DNA of 64,000 bases from Frigidibacter sp. RF13 (GCF_026626305.1 NZ_JAPNUE010000001.1:620001-684000), one strand, 5' to 3'. Shown: positions 37,512 to 46,993, numbered from the stretch's first letter. Numbers and translations: made by a program. The notes: a model not told the origin generated them from the letters alone.

Positions 37512-38102
37512 TCAGGCCTTGCGGCCCTTAAGTGCCGCCCAGCCGCCGGTCACGACCAGCGCCGCGATGATCGCCTTGACCGTGTCGCCGATCAGGAAGG
37601 GCGCCATGTAGTAGGCCCAGATCATCTGAAGATTGTCAGCGCCCCATTTGGACGCATCAAAGCCAAACACCGCATCCGCAGCCATCGCCCAGGCATTGCC
37701 GGGGATATAGAGCAGCGCCGAGGCGAGGATGCCGACGAGCGCAGTGCCGACCAGGCCCTTGACGCCACGGTCGGCGGCATAGCCTGCGATGGCGACGAGA
37801 AGGAGAAAGCCCACGAGAAAACCGGCCGTCGGACCGGCGAAGGCCGCGGCCGAACCGCCACCGGCGAAGACCGGCAGGCCAGCGGCGCCTTCGGCGAGAT
37901 AGGCCGCGACCGTGGCCACGCCCATCCGCGCGCCATAGGCGAAACCGACGATGAGGATCGCGAGCGTCTGCAGCGTCATCGGCACCGGATACATCGGCAC
38001 CTGCACTTGCGCGGCGAGGGCGATGAAGAGGCTGCCGCCCAGCACCATCAGGGCGCGGGTCAGAAGCGATTGCGAGGGCACGAGGGCCTTGGCGAGGGTC
38101 AT
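37512..38102 (-). CDS. bioY: Biotin transporter BioY (S component)
   Basis: 196-residue ECF-type substrate-binding membrane protein with six hydrophobic helices. Family markers are QVQVPMYPVPMTLQTLAILIVG near the N-terminus, AYLAEGAAGLPVF, GPTAGFLVGF and the late YYMAPFLIGDTVKAIIAA. It takes up biotin alone or with AT modules; no bioM/bioN are adjacent. A sigma70-like promoter (TTGACA, 17-bp spacer, AAATGT) lies upstream. Rhodobacterales often have such a bioY gene standing alone. Confidence 0.94.
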   Translation of the reverse strand: MTLAKALVPSQSLLTRALMVLGGSLFIALAAQVQVPMYPVPMTLQTLAILIVGFAYGARMGVATVAAYLAEGAAGLPVFAGGGSAAAFAGPTAGFLVGFLLLVAIAGYAADRGVKGLVGTALVGILASALLYIPGNAWAMAADAVFGFDASKWGADNLQMIWAYYMAPFLIGDTVKAIIAALVVTGGWAALKGRKA

Positions 38103-38135
38103 GTCTGTTTCCTTTCCCCTGCGAGAGTCGCGCGC

Positions 38136-38164
38136 ACATTTGCTGCGCTGCAGCTACATGTCAA
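38136..38164 (-). promoter_or_regulatory. Probable bioY promoter
   Basis: On the minus strand, TTGACA (38164-38159) and AAATGT (38141-38136) are separated by 17 bp, 34 bp before the bioY start. The -35 box is perfect; the -10 is weak. I looked for a BioR-like TTATNNATAA site and saw none. Confidence 0.5.
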
Positions 38165-38204
38165 CATTTACCATTGCGCGCCACTTTAGGGAATGCGACA
38201 TGGC

Positions 38205-38894
38205 ATGGCCATGACCGACATAACTTCCGACACGAGCATCCTCGCAGAACGCCCCCTCGCCCTTGTGACCGGCGCCTCGCGCGGTCTTGGCTTCGCGCTT
38301 GCAGCCGCTCTTGGCGCCGCGGGCTGGCATGTCCTCGCCGTCGCCCGCACCGTGGGCGGGCTTGAAGAACTCGACGACCGGATTACCCAGGCGGGCGGCT
38401 CCGCGACGCTCGCGCCGCTCGACGTGACCGACGATGGCGCGATGGACCATCTGGCCAAGCAGATCGCCGCCCGCTGGGGCGGGCTCGGCCTCTGGGTCCA
38501 TGCGGCGATCCATGCGCCGCCACTCTCGCCCGCTGGTCACCTCGACATGAAGGATATGGACAAGGCGCTGAAGGTGAATCTTCGCGCCACCGCCACGCTC
38601 ATTCCGCTGATCGAACCGCTCTTGCGGGCCAAGGGCGGCACCGCGCTTTTCCTCGACGATCCGCGCGCGGGCGAGAAATTCTTCGGCGCCTATGGCGCGA
38701 CCAAGGGCGCCCAGATGGCGCTTGCCCGAAGCTGGCAGACCGAGACCGAACGGACCGGCCCGCGCATCCTCATTGCCGCGCCCCGCCCCACCGCAACCGC
38801 GACCCGCGCCCGTTTCTTCCCCGGCGAGGACCGCGCGGCTTTGGCCGATATCCACGAGGAAGCTGCCCGCCTCCTCAGCCTTCTCGGACCCTGA
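38205..38894 (+). CDS. Short-chain dehydrogenase/reductase
   Basis: About 229 residues. Rossmann motif TGASRGLGFAL and the catalytic YxxxK as YGATK (Tyr in FFGAYGATKG) are present; NAG-type motif is changed. Substrate unknown. Three in-frame ATGs (38193, 38205, 38211) are possible; I choose 38205 because AGGGA lies at a usable distance from it and is too close to the first. The stop overlaps the next start by one base (TGATG). Confidence 0.85.
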   Translation: MAMTDITSDTSILAERPLALVTGASRGLGFALAAALGAAGWHVLAVARTVGGLEELDDRITQAGGSATLAPLDVTDDGAMDHLAKQIAARWGGLGLWVHAAIHAPPLSPAGHLDMKDMDKALKVNLRATATLIPLIEPLLRAKGGTALFLDDPRAGEKFFGAYGATKGAQMALARSWQTETERTGPRILIAAPRPTATATRARFFPGEDRAALADIHEEAARLLSLLGP

Positions 38895-39343
38895 TGACCG
38901 CCCTTGTCGACATCCGCGACATGACGGCGGCTGACGAGGCCGACTGGCGGCGGCTCTGGGCGGGCTTCCTTGCCTACTACGACATAGAGCTCGCCCCCGG
39001 CATCACCGATTTCACCTGGACCCGCCTGCTCGACCCGGCGAACCCCCTCACCGCACGCATGGCGTATCTCGATGGTCGCGCCATGGGTTTCGCCATCCAC
39101 CAGCTGCACCCCTCGACCTGGGTGATGGGCGAGGATTGCTACCTGGAAGACCTCTTCGTCGCCGAGGAAGCGCGCGGTCGCGGCATCGGCCGGGCGCTGA
39201 TCGAGGATCTGAAGGCACTATCCCGCGCCAAGGGCGCCAAGCGGCTTCACTGGTTCACCGACAACGAGAACAGCCGCGCCCGCGCCCTCTATGACCAGTT
39301 GGCCGAGAGCGACGGCCACATCCGCTACCGCACGACCCTCTGA
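38894..39343 (+). CDS. GNAT-family N-acetyltransferase
   Basis: 149-residue acetyltransferase of the GNAT fold. The acetyl-CoA loop is [22 protein letters not shown], with the LEDLFV strand before it and [19 protein letters not shown] after it. Likely acceptor is a small amine or peptide, not identified. It overlaps the SDR stop by one base and is followed by an interspersed repeat. Confidence 0.9.
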   Translation: MTALVDIRDMTAADEADWRRLWAGFLAYYDIELAPGITDFTWTRLLDPANPLTARMAYLDGRAMGFAIHQLHPSTWVMGEDCYLEDLFVAEEARGRGIGRALIEDLKALSRAKGAKRLHWFTDNENSRARALYDQLAESDGHIRYRTTL

Positions 39344-39352
39344 CCCCTCCGC

Positions 39353-39414
39353 CTTTCATCTTGGACCAAATACCTCAGGGTCCGGGGCAGCGTCCCGGTC
39401 CGCGTGCAACGCGG
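39353..39414 (+). repeat. Interspersed AAATA-hairpin repeat, copy 5
   Basis: Core AAATACCTCAGGG at 39368, then CCGGG (39382-39386) with CCCGG (39394-39398), and CCGCGT (39400-39405) with ACGCGG (39409-39414). The TTTCATCTTGG lead-in is shared with copy 1. It follows the GNAT gene. The rest of the gap to surE is a GC-rich stretch without other visible features. Confidence 0.75.
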
Positions 39415-39537
39415 AGGCCCCGTCGAGGGCCAGGGTGGGTGGGTGGGGCCCGAGACGGGGCCTTCTTCCCGCAGCTAACCGCTTTACCCCGGCCGCCATT
39501 CCCTCTAAATCTTGTAGTGGAACCGGGGCGGACTACC

Positions 39538-40323
39538 ATGCGCATTCTCATCACCAATGACGACGGCATCAACGCCCCGGGGCTTGAGGTGCTGACCGCC
39601 ATCGCCCAGGACATCGCGGGGCCGGAGGGCGAGGTCTGGACCGTCGCCCCCGCCTTCGAGCAATCGGGCGTCGGTCACTGCATCAGCTACACCCATCCGA
39701 TGATGATCATGAAGCTTGGCCCCCGCCGCTATGCGGCCGAAGGGAGCCCCGCCGATTGCGTGCTCGCGGGCATCTACGATGTCCTGCACGGCGCCCGGCC
39801 CGACCTCGTCCTCTCCGGCGTCAACCGCGGCAACAATGCCGCCGAGAACGTGCTTTATTCGGGCACGATCGGCGGCGCGATGGAGGCGGCGCTTCAGGGG
39901 CTGCCCGCCATCGCGCTGTCGCAATTCATGGGCCCGAGGACCGACGAGATCGACGATCCTTTCGAGGCCGCCCGCACCCACGGCACCCATGTCGTCCGCA
40001 CCCTTCTCGACAAGGGCCTCTGGGACGAGAAGGACTACCGGATTTTCTACAACGTCAACTTCCCGCCGCTGCCTGCGGCCGAGGTGAAGGGCATGAAGGT
40101 CGCGGCCCAGGGCTACCGCACCGACACGTTCTTCGGGGTCGAGCCTCATGTCTCCCCCTCGGGCCGCAAGTTCCTCTGGATCACCGGCGGGCCGCAGCAT
40201 CAGGCGACCGCGCCCGGCACCGATGTCGCCGTCAATCTCGACGGCCATATCTCGGTCACGCCGATGCGCGCCGATCTTACCGCCCATGACACGCTTCAGG
40301 ACCTCGCCCGCCGCCTCGCATGA
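39538..40323 (+). CDS. surE: 5'-nucleotidase SurE
   Basis: 261-residue metal-dependent nucleoside monophosphatase of the stationary-phase survival group. It opens with [16 protein letters not shown] (metal Asp 8/Asp 9) and has the [25 protein letters not shown] active-site block. ATG 39538 is the family start. The surE-pcm-nlpD order seen here is the classical one. Its stop overlaps the pcm start. Confidence 0.95.
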   Translation: MRILITNDDGINAPGLEVLTAIAQDIAGPEGEVWTVAPAFEQSGVGHCISYTHPMMIMKLGPRRYAAEGSPADCVLAGIYDVLHGARPDLVLSGVNRGNNAAENVLYSGTIGGAMEAALQGLPAIALSQFMGPRTDEIDDPFEAARTHGTHVVRTLLDKGLWDEKDYRIFYNVNFPPLPAAEVKGMKVAAQGYRTDTFFGVEPHVSPSGRKFLWITGGPQHQATAPGTDVAVNLDGHISVTPMRADLTAHDTLQDLARRLA

Positions 40324-40973
40324 TGGCTGACATGACAGACCGCGCCGAACAGCAGATGCGCTTCCTCTTTACCCTCCGCTCGCGCGGGGTCACTGACCCG
40401 CGCGTTCTGGAAGCGATGGAGAGGGTCGACCGTGGCCTCTTCCTGAAAGGCATCTTCGCCGACCGCGCCTATGAGGATGTGCCGCTGCCCATCGCCTGCG
40501 GCCAGACGATCAGCCAGCCCTCGGTCGTGGCGCTGATGACCCAGGCGCTCGAGGTCACGCCCCGCGACAAGGTGCTGGAGGTCGGCACCGGCTCTGGCTA
40601 TCAGGCGGCGATCCTCAGCCAGTTGGCGCGCCGTGTCTATACGGTCGACCGCCACCGCCGCCTGGTGCGCGAGGCGGAAAGCGTCTTCCGCGCGCTCGAT
40701 CTTGCCAATATCACCGCTTTCGCCGCCGACGGATCTTTCGGCCTGCCCGATCAGGCGCCGTTCGATCGCATTCTCGTGACCGCCGCCGCCGAAGACCCGC
40801 CCGGCCCGCTCTTGGCCCAGCTGCGCGTTGGCGGTATCATGGTCCTGCCCGTCGGGCAGTCGGACGCGGTACAGAGCCTGATCAAGGTCACACGGTCCGA
40901 GACGGGGTTTGAGTATGAAGAACTGCGGCCGGTGCGCTTCGTGCCGCTGGTCGAGGGTCTGGTGCAGGACTGA
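40320..40973 (+). CDS. pcm: Protein-L-isoaspartate O-methyltransferase
   Basis: 217-residue SAM-dependent repair enzyme that methylates L-isoaspartyl residues in aged proteins. SAM motif [28 protein letters not shown] for the substrate loop, and [11 protein letters not shown] are all present. It overlaps surE by 4 bp (ATGA). Normal length for the family. Confidence 0.95.
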   Translation: MMADMTDRAEQQMRFLFTLRSRGVTDPRVLEAMERVDRGLFLKGIFADRAYEDVPLPIACGQTISQPSVVALMTQALEVTPRDKVLEVGTGSGYQAAILSQLARRVYTVDRHRRLVREAESVFRALDLANITAFAADGSFGLPDQAPFDRILVTAAAEDPPGPLLAQLRVGGIMVLPVGQSDAVQSLIKVTRSETGFEYEELRPVRFVPLVEGLVQD

Positions 40974-41031
40974 CGCCGGACGTGAATGGGTACCAGAGGC
41001 CGGAACACGGCCCGGATGGTGAGGATAAGAG

Positions 41032-42237
41032 ATGACAGGCAAGCTGAACCGGACCTTCGCGCGCACCCTCCTGATCGGCGGCTCGCTTCTTGCGCTTGCG
41101 GCCTGCGAAAGCGATGGCCGCTTTGACGGCGACCTCCGGCACTTCGGACAGGGGATTTTCGACACGTCGGATGCCGCCCGCAATGCGGGTGCGGCCCGGC
41201 CGACGCCCGACCCGCGCGGCATCATCTCCTACCCCGGCTATCAGGTCGCGGTGGCGCGGCAGGGCGACACGGTCGCCTCCGTCGCCGCCCGGATCGGCAT
41301 GGATCCGAACGAACTGGCGAATTACAACGCGTTGCAGCCCACCTCGACCCTGCGGGCCAACGAAGTGCTCGCTCTGCCACGCCGCGTGGCCGATGCGACG
41401 ATGGTCAACGAACCGGGCGGCGTCGACGTAACGACGATCGCGGGCGGCGCCATCGACCGCGCCACAGGAGGCCAGAGCGGGACGGTTCCCGCCTCTGCCC
41501 CCACCGGCACTGTGACCACCACCCCGCTCACCCCCGCGAAACCCGTCCCCGCGCCGGTACAAACCGGGGCCGAACCGATCCGCCACAAGGTCGAACGCGG
41601 CGAAAGCGCCTATTCGATCGCGCGGCTTTATAATGTGAACGTCAAGGCGCTGGCCGACTGGAACGGGCTCGGCAAGGACCTCGCGGTGCGTGAAGGCCAG
41701 ATCCTGCTGATCCCGGTCGGCGCCAAGGGCGGCGTGGTCGTGACAGATGACACAAGCAAGCCCGGCGAAGGGTCGAAGACCCCGACCCCGCCCTCGGCGG
41801 CAGAGCCGGTGCCAGAGGAAAAGACCGAACCGGCCTCGAAACCGGTCGAAAAGCCCGCCGCTCCCGATGTCGGCGCCACGACGGCGAGCGCGAAGCTTTC
41901 GATGCCGGTGCAGGGCTCGATCATCCGTGGCTACCAGAAGAAGAAGAACGACGGGATCGACATTTCCGCCTCTGCCGGGACCGCCGTCGGTGCCGCAGGC
42001 GACGGCACGGTTGCCGCGATCACCAAGGATACCGAAGGCGTGCCCATCCTCGTGATCCGCCATGCGGGCAACCTTCTGACGGTTTACGCCAACATCGACG
42101 GCATCGCGGTGAAGAAGGGCGACAAGGTCAAGCGCGGCCAGGCGATCGCCAAGGTGCGCGGCTCCAACCCAGCCTTCCTGCATTTCGAAGTCCGGCAGGG
42201 CTTTGAGTCGGTCGATCCGATGCCCTATCTGCAGTGA
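41032..42237 (+). CDS. NlpD-like LysM/M23 lipoprotein
   Basis: 401-residue lipoprotein with lipobox LALAAC (Cys 25). Two LysM peptidoglycan-binding domains follow: VARQGDTVASVAARIGMDPNELANYN and VERGESAYSIARLYNVNVKALADWNGL. A Pro/Lys/Thr-rich linker leads to a C-terminal M23/LytM domain (about residues 300-400) that is degenerate: the first metal ligand His is replaced (KKKNDGIDI) and the last motif is FLHFEVR. This is as in NlpD, an amidase activator rather than a peptidase, so a role in cell separation fits. Gene order surE-pcm supports the NlpD assignment. Strong terminator follows. Confidence 0.9.
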   Translation: MTGKLNRTFARTLLIGGSLLALAACESDGRFDGDLRHFGQGIFDTSDAARNAGAARPTPDPRGIISYPGYQVAVARQGDTVASVAARIGMDPNELANYNALQPTSTLRANEVLALPRRVADATMVNEPGGVDVTTIAGGAIDRATGGQSGTVPASAPTGTVTTTPLTPAKPVPAPVQTGAEPIRHKVERGESAYSIARLYNVNVKALADWNGLGKDLAVREGQILLIPVGAKGGVVVTDDTSKPGEGSKTPTPPSAAEPVPEEKTEPASKPVEKPAAPDVGATTASAKLSMPVQGSIIRGYQKKKNDGIDISASAGTAVGAAGDGTVAAITKDTEGVPILVIRHAGNLLTVYANIDGIAVKKGDKVKRGQAIAKVRGSNPAFLHFEVRQGFESVDPMPYLQ

Positions 42238-42303
42238 GGTTCGATTCCGGTCGGTTTGCGGCACTCACTGTCGCCGACGCGGAAACGGATTGTTGAAAAA
42301 GTG

Positions 42304-42331
42304 AAAGGCGCCGGGAGCTAACGGCGCCTTT
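42304..42331. terminator. Bidirectional intrinsic terminator
   Basis: AAAGGCGCCG (42304-42313) pairs perfectly with CGGCGCCTTT (42322-42331), loop of 8. TTTCTC follows on the plus strand and TTTCACTTTTTC on the minus strand, so it can end both the surE-pcm-nlpD unit and the hydroxypyruvate reductase gene. Confidence 0.9.
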
Positions 42332-42386
42332 CTCTTCCCAGGGTCTAATTTGGCCCTGACCCCGGCAAGTCGTCCGGTATTTCGTC

Positions 42387-43358
42387 TCAGGCCACCCGGT
42401 CGGGCGGTGCCTTGCCGTCAAAGAAGGCGCTGACATTCTCCATCACACGGAACCCCATCGCCTCTCGCGTCGCGCGCGTGGCCGAGCCGAGATGGGGCAG
42501 CATCACCAGGTTGGGGCAGTCCATTAGCGCGGCCGTGATCTGCGGTTCACGCTCAAACACATCAAGGCCCGCACCGCCGATCCTGTGCTCCGCCAGAGCC
42601 GCAGCCAGAGCGGCCTCATCCACCACCTCGCCACGCGCGGTGTTGATCAGGAACGCATCCCGCCGCATCAGCGCCAGCCGTTCGGCATTGATCAGATGCA
42701 GGTTCGCCGCCCCGCCGGGGCAATGAAGCGAGAGGAAATCGCAGTCAGGCAACAGCTCCTCGACCGATCCCACCTGCCGCGCGCCGTAGCGTGCCAGCAC
42801 CTCGGCGGCGATGGGCGAGCGGTTCTGGACGAGGATCTTCATCCCGAACCCGTGATGTGCCCTCTGCGCCATCGCCTGTCCGATCCGGCCAAAACCGATG
42901 ATGCCGAGTGTAGCACCCGACACTTTGGTGCCGATCATGTGCGTCGGGCGCCAGCCAGCCCATTCGCCCGCGCGCAATTCCCGCTCCCCCTCGCCCGCGC
43001 GGCGCGCGACCATCAGCATCAGGGTCATCGCGATGTCCGCCGTGCAGTCCGACAGGACGTCGGGCGTATTTGTCACCGCCATCCCGTGACGCTTGGCGCC
43101 CTCAAGGTCGATATGGCTGAAGCCCACGCCGAAATTGCCAAGCACCTTGGTCCGCGCCTGCGGCAAATCGAAAGCGTCAGGCCCGAGCTTGTCGGTCACC
43201 GTCGGGCAGACCGCGTCGAAGGCTGCGAAGGCCGCGCGGAAGTCGGCAACCGTCATCGGCCGGTCAGCCTCGTTCAGCGTCAGGTCGAAACGGTCGGCCA
43301 TCGACCGTTCCACCGCTTCCGGCCAGCGCCGCGAGATCAGGACCTTCGGTTTTACCAT
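42387..43358 (-). CDS. D-2-hydroxyacid dehydrogenase, probable hydroxypyruvate/glyoxylate reductase
   Basis: 323-residue NAD(P)H-dependent dehydrogenase. The cofactor motif LGIIGFGRIGQAMA, the substrate-binding arginine region INTARGEVVDE, GLDVFEREP and the catalytic His in MLPHLGSATRATREAM are intact. In the context of glycerate kinase, malyl-CoA lyase and malate-CoA ligase genes it should reduce hydroxypyruvate to D-glycerate in a serine cycle. GGAAGGAAG precedes ATG 43358. It lies downstream of mtkA-mtkB on the same strand, after a 110-bp gap that contains four tandem 12-bp repeats. Confidence 0.88.
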   Translation of the reverse strand: MVKPKVLISRRWPEAVERSMADRFDLTLNEADRPMTVADFRAAFAAFDAVCPTVTDKLGPDAFDLPQARTKVLGNFGVGFSHIDLEGAKRHGMAVTNTPDVLSDCTADIAMTLMLMVARRAGEGERELRAGEWAGWRPTHMIGTKVSGATLGIIGFGRIGQAMAQRAHHGFGMKILVQNRSPIAAEVLARYGARQVGSVEELLPDCDFLSLHCPGGAANLHLINAERLALMRRDAFLINTARGEVVDEAALAAALAEHRIGGAGLDVFEREPQITAALMDCPNLVMLPHLGSATRATREAMGFRVMENVSAFFDGKAPPDRVA

Positions 43359-43390
43359 GGTTTCAACTTCCTTCCGGCGGCGTTCGGGTA

Positions 43391-43438
43391 ATACGTCCAG
43401 GCATACGTTCTGCCATACGTGCCGCCATACCTTGCCGG
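43391..43438. repeat. Four tandem 12-bp repeats upstream of the reductase gene
   Basis: Consecutive units ATACGTCCAGGC, ATACGTTCTGCC, ATACGTGCCGCC and ATACCTTGCCGG at 43391, 43403, 43415 and 43427, consensus ATACGTNCNGCC, with no spacer. They occupy the gap between mtkB and the hydroxypyruvate reductase gene, 33 bp upstream of its start. A 12-bp period is close to one DNA turn, as expected for cooperative binding of a regulator. Confidence 0.85.
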
Positions 43439-43468
43439 ACGGTCCCACCGCCCGGCAAGACTGCGTCT

Positions 43469-44362
43469 TCAGGCCGCCTTGCGCCGCAGCACGCGCGCCA
43501 CGGTTTCGCCGATGACCGACGGGTTTTCGGCGACCGTTACGCCCGCCTCGCTGAGGATCTCGACCTTCTCCGACGCACTCTCGCCAAAGGCTGAGATGAT
43601 CGCGCCCGCGTGCCCCATCGTGCGGCCCTTCGGCGCAGTCAAACCGGCGATATAGGCGACGACCGGCTTCGTCATATGGTTCCGGATATACTCGGCAGCC
43701 TCCGCTTCCTGCGGGCCGCCGATCTCGCCGATCAGGCAGACGATTTCGGTATCGGGGTCGGCCTCGAACGCTTCCAGCACGTCGCGGAATGACGATCCGT
43801 TGATGGGATCGCCGCCGATGCCGACCGAGGTGGAGACCCCGATGCCGAGGTCCTTCAGCTGCTGCGCCGCCTCATAGCCAAGCGTGCCCGACCGGCCGAC
43901 AATCCCAACGTTTCCAGGTAGATAGATATGGCCCGGCATGATGCCCAGAAGCGATTTGCCGGGCGAGATGGTGCCCGCGCAGTTCGGCCCGGTCAGAACC
44001 ATGCGCTTCTCGCGCGGATAGCGCATCATGTAGCGCTTCACCCGGATCATGTCTTGCGCGGGGATACCGTCGGTCACGCAGACGCAATAACGGATGCCGC
44101 CATCGGCCGCTTCCATGATGCTGTCGGCGGCAAAGGGCGGCGGCACGAAGACGATCGAGGCATTGGCCCCGGTCGCCGCCACCGCTTCCTTCACCGTGTT
44201 GAAGACCGGCACGCCATGGACGGTTTCGCCGCCCTTGCCCGGCACCACGCCGCCGACGACGAGCGTGCCATATTCCACCATCTCTTGCGTATGGAACTGC
44301 GCGATCCGTCCGGTGATCCCCTGAACGATGACGCGGGTATTGCGGTCGATGAAGATGGTCAT
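43469..44362 (-). CDS. mtkB: Malate--CoA ligase subunit alpha (malate thiokinase)
   Basis: 297-residue ADP/ATP-dependent acyl-CoA ligase subunit, related to SucD. It forms malyl-CoA from malate and CoA together with MtkA. The phospho-His is His 251 in MGHAGAI; CoA-binding [10 protein letters not shown] and [10 protein letters not shown] are present. It reads closer to methylotroph MtkB than to Suc[34 protein letters not shown]. Its start overlaps the mtkA stop by 4 bp. With mclA it gives acetyl-CoA plus glyoxylate from malate. Confidence 0.93.
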   Translation of the reverse strand: MTIFIDRNTRVIVQGITGRIAQFHTQEMVEYGTLVVGGVVPGKGGETVHGVPVFNTVKEAVAATGANASIVFVPPPFAADSIMEAADGGIRYCVCVTDGIPAQDMIRVKRYMMRYPREKRMVLTGPNCAGTISPGKSLLGIMPGHIYLPGNVGIVGRSGTLGYEAAQQLKDLGIGVSTSVGIGGDPINGSSFRDVLEAFEADPDTEIVCLIGEIGGPQEAEAAEYIRNHMTKPVVAYIAGLTAPKGRTMGHAGAIISAFGESASEKVEILSEAGVTVAENPSVIGETVARVLRRKAA

Positions 44363-45558
44363 TTCACGGCCCTCACTTTGGTATTCTGCGCCATATCATT
44401 CTTCCAGGCCGTCACCGCGCGCTGCGCCGCTTCCATGAGCGTGGTCGCGCGGATGATCGGCAGGCCGGATTTCGCAAGGATCTTGAGGCCTTCCTCGACA
44501 TTCGTGCCCGCAAGGCGAACGACCACGGGCACGTCCACCGGCTCGGCCCTGAGCGCCTGCACGACGCCTTCGGCCACCCAGTCGCAGCGGTTGATGCCCG
44601 CGAAGATGTTCACGAGAACCGCCTGCACATTCTTGTCCGAGGTCACGAGTTTGAAGGCCTTCGCCACCCGTTCCGGCGTCGCGCCGCCGCCGATGTCGAG
44701 GAAATTCGCAGGCTCCCCGCCCGCAAGCTTGATCGTGTCCATAGTCGCCATCGCAAGGCCAGCGCCGTTGACGATGCAGCCGATATTGCCAGTAAGCCCG
44801 ATGTAGGAAAGCCCCCGGTCGGCGGCGCGGCTTTCGCGCGGGTCTTCCTGGCTCTTGTCGCGCAGTTCGGCGATCTGGGGATGGCGGAACATCGCATTGC
44901 CGTCGAAGGTCATCTTGGCATCGAGCGCCATGATCCGGCTGTCCGACGTTATGACGAGCGGGTTGATCTCGACCATCGTCGCGTCAAGCTCGGTGAAGGC
45001 GCGGTAGCAGCCTTGCAGAGTACGGACCATCTGCTGGGTCAGCGCCGCCGGGATGCCAAGCGCGAAGGCGATCTCGCGCGCCTGAAAGTCGCGCAGGCCA
45101 ACCGCCGGTTCGACGGTAGAACGGACGATGGAATCGGGCCGCGTGGCCGAGATGTCCTCGATCTCCATGCCGCCTTCGCCGGACGCGACTATCATCACCC
45201 GCTGGGTCGTGCGGTCGAGGACGAAGCCAAGGTAGATTTCACGCTCGAAGGCCGTCGCCGCCTCGACATAGACGCGGTAGACGCCCTTGCCCGCCGGGCC
45301 GGTCTGATGGGTGACGAGCTTCATGCCGAACATGTCAGAGGTCACGTCGAGGATCTCGTGATCCGACGAGCAGAGCTTCACGCCGCCCGCCTTGCCGCGC
45401 CCGCCCGCATGGACCTGTGCCTTGACCACCCAGCGATCGCCGCCGAGCTCGCGCGCCCGGTAGGCCGCCTGTTCGGGGCTGTAGGCCAGCGCGCCGTCGG
45501 GAACAGCGACCCCGAAGCTCTTCAATATGTCCTTGGCCTGATATTCATGGATATCCAT
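44359..45558 (-). CDS. mtkA: Malate--CoA ligase subunit beta (malate thiokinase)
   Basis: 399-residue ATP-grasp subunit, related to SucC. Features: [17 protein letters not shown] start, [15 protein letters not shown] nucleotide loop, [10 protein letters not shown] and [33 protein letters not shown]. The sequence follows methylotroph MtkA closely from memory ([27 protein letters not shown]). It phosphorylates the MtkB His and activates malate. It begins 10 bp downstream of the aminotransferase gene and overlaps mtkB, so the three are cotranscribed. Confidence 0.93.
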   Translation of the reverse strand: MDIHEYQAKDILKSFGVAVPDGALAYSPEQAAYRARELGGDRWVVKAQVHAGGRGKAGGVKLCSSDHEILDVTSDMFGMKLVTHQTGPAGKGVYRVYVEAATAFEREIYLGFVLDRTTQRVMIVASGEGGMEIEDISATRPDSIVRSTVEPAVGLRDFQAREIAFALGIPAALTQQMVRTLQGCYRAFTELDATMVEINPLVITSDSRIMALDAKMTFDGNAMFRHPQIAELRDKSQEDPRESRAADRGLSYIGLTGNIGCIVNGAGLAMATMDTIKLAGGEPANFLDIGGGATPERVAKAFKLVTSDKNVQAVLVNIFAGINRCDWVAEGVVQALRAEPVDVPVVVRLAGTNVEEGLKILAKSGLPIIRATTLMEAAQRAVTAWKNDMAQNTKVRAVK

Positions 45559-45568
45559 GACGTCCTCC

Positions 45569-46816
45569 CTATTCCGCGGCGAGCGCCGCCCGGTAATGGC
45601 GGGCGAGCCCGTCCATCACATGTTCCTTGTTCACGCCCGCGCCGAGCACGTTCAGCGCATCGGCAAAGCGACTCACGATCTCGGTGATCGGACCTTCGCC
45701 AAGCTGGTTCAGGATGCCAACCCGGACCTGTACCGGCTCCGACAGCGTCGGCCAGATACCGAAGCCAGCGGCACGGCATGTCTGCACCAGTTCCTTTTCG
45801 CGGCCTTTCAGCGCGGGCGGCAGGTCAAGAACCACGAGCGAGGTCATGTTCGAGGTGACGGTGCAGCCCATGGCTTCGACGGCGGCGCGCAGCGCCGCTT
45901 CGTGGAAGGCATAATCGCGGGCCTTCTGCGCCCGGCCATGTTCCAGCGTCAGACGCAGCGCTTCGTGGAAGGCGGCGACCGCATAGCAAGAATGGGTGCG
46001 GTGATAGGCTGGTTGGGCCACATCCTTGCCGTCGATCACGCCCCAATGGCGCGCCTCGAGGATCGGATGATGCACATAGGTCGCGGCACCGTTCGCCCGC
46101 ACTTCGGCGATGTAGCGGTCGGTGAAGGACACCGGCGCGTAGGTCAGCGGCAGGCAGAGAACGCCCTTCTGCGGACATGAGGCCCAGCCATGCACGCCCG
46201 GATACTCATCGATCGAAAAATCGGCGATGCCGAGCGAGGAAACCGCATCGACAAGACCAAGCGCACCGTGGCGCTCGCAGGCGTCGGAGAAGCCCTGTAG
46301 ATCGTTGATCCGGCCCGACCCGGTTTCCCAGTGCGCCATGAAGGCCCATTTCGGCTTGTGCCGGGCCAGGGCCTTTTCAACCGCCTCTCCGGTCACGGAC
46401 TGGCCATGTGGCACGGTGATAACTGTGACCGAGGCTGCCTGCGGGTTCAGCGGATCGGCTTTCAGTTCCTCGCGGGTCGCGGCCTTCATGCGGATCGTCA
46501 GGCAGTCGATGCCGCTGAAGGTGCCGTTGGTGAAAGCGACCACTGTGTCGCCGGGCAGTATGGCGCTCAGCATGCAGTCGAGGCCCGAAAATCCGGTGCC
46601 ACCCACGCCGAACGTGTGGATGTTCTGCGTACCCCAGAGGCTGCGCAGCATGTGCTTGCATTCGATCATACCGCGCAGCACGTCCGCCTGCATATGATCG
46701 GCAACACCTGCCCGGGCAAAGGCCGCGAGGACGCGGGCATCGGTATTGCCCGGCCCCGGGCCGGCGGCGAGCGTTTCGGGGATCGAGAGGGCTGGAAATG
46801 CGATCGTGTCGGGCAT
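45569..46816 (-). CDS. Class V PLP aminotransferase, probable serine/alanine-glyoxylate type
   Basis: 415-residue PLP enzyme of the class V fold. The PLP lysine is Lys 217 in CPQKGVL and the pyridine-binding Asp is Asp 190 in [23 protein letters not shown] precedes. It heads the mtkA-mtkB operon and would be expected to convert glyoxylate to glycine and serine to hydroxypyruvate (the SgaA role). However, its sequence does not resemble the SgaA or BhcA proteins I know: the start is [11 protein letters not shown] instead of LFVPGPTNIP, and the lysine loop is CPQKGV rather than GSQKG. Amino donor and acceptor are therefore inferred from context. ATG 46816 follows AGGACC; the frame continues to 46957 across the promoter. 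Confidence 0.8.
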   Translation of the reverse strand: MPDTIAFPALSIPETLAAGPGPGNTDARVLAAFARAGVADHMQADVLRGMIECKHMLRSLWGTQNIHTFGVGGTGFSGLDCMLSAILPGDTVVAFTNGTFSGIDCLTIRMKAATREELKADPLNPQAASVTVITVPHGQSVTGEAVEKALARHKPKWAFMAHWETGSGRINDLQGFSDACERHGALGLVDAVSSLGIADFSIDEYPGVHGWASCPQKGVLCLPLTYAPVSFTDRYIAEVRANGAATYVHHPILEARHWGVIDGKDVAQPAYHRTHSCYAVAAFHEALRLTLEHGRAQKARDYAFHEAALRAAVEAMGCTVTSNMTSLVVLDLPPALKGREKELVQTCRAAGFGIWPTLSEPVQVRVGILNQLGEGPITEIVSRFADALNVLGAGVNKEHVMDGLARHYRAALAAE

Positions 46817-46959
46817 CGGCGGTCCTGCAGAGAATGTGACGCCAACAAAAACCGGTTGCCCTCGTGTCACAACCTGCCTTACTCCTGCTTTCGGGTGTCT
46901 TTTATGGTAGTATTTTTCCTGCCCGTTCGGGTTGGAATACCTCCGCATACAGTACATTC

Positions 46960-46979
46960 ACCCACCTATATGGGTAGGT
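46960..46979. promoter_or_regulatory. Interleaved inverted repeats in the divergent promoter
   Basis: ACCCA (46960-46964) pairs with TGGGT (46971-46975), and ACCTA (46964-46968) pairs with TAGGT (46975-46979), both with a 6-bp spacer and offset by 4 bp. The site lies 15 bp before the response-regulator start and in the shared promoter with the aminotransferase operon, so autoregulation by that protein is plausible. Confidence 0.7.
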
Positions 46980-46993
46980 TTTGGGAAAATCAG

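Noticed and set aside
38103..38204. BioR operator before bioY
   Set aside because: No TTATNNATAA-like palindrome was found, only a sigma70-like promoter.
42238..42262. GGTTCGATTCCGG, resembling a tRNA T-arm
   Set aside because: The flanking bases do not form the 5-bp T-stem, and no anticodon arm or D-arm lies upstream, where the NlpD-like gene ends.
43391..43438. Tandem repeats considered as a CRISPR array
   Set aside because: Units are 12 bp with no spacers and no cas genes are near; they fit a regulatory array instead.
43469..45558. Succinyl-CoA synthetase (sucCD)
   Set aside because: The subunits resemble SucC and SucD, but the detailed wording and the neighbouring mclA, reductase and glycerate kinase genes favour malate-CoA ligase; no other TCA genes are adjacent.
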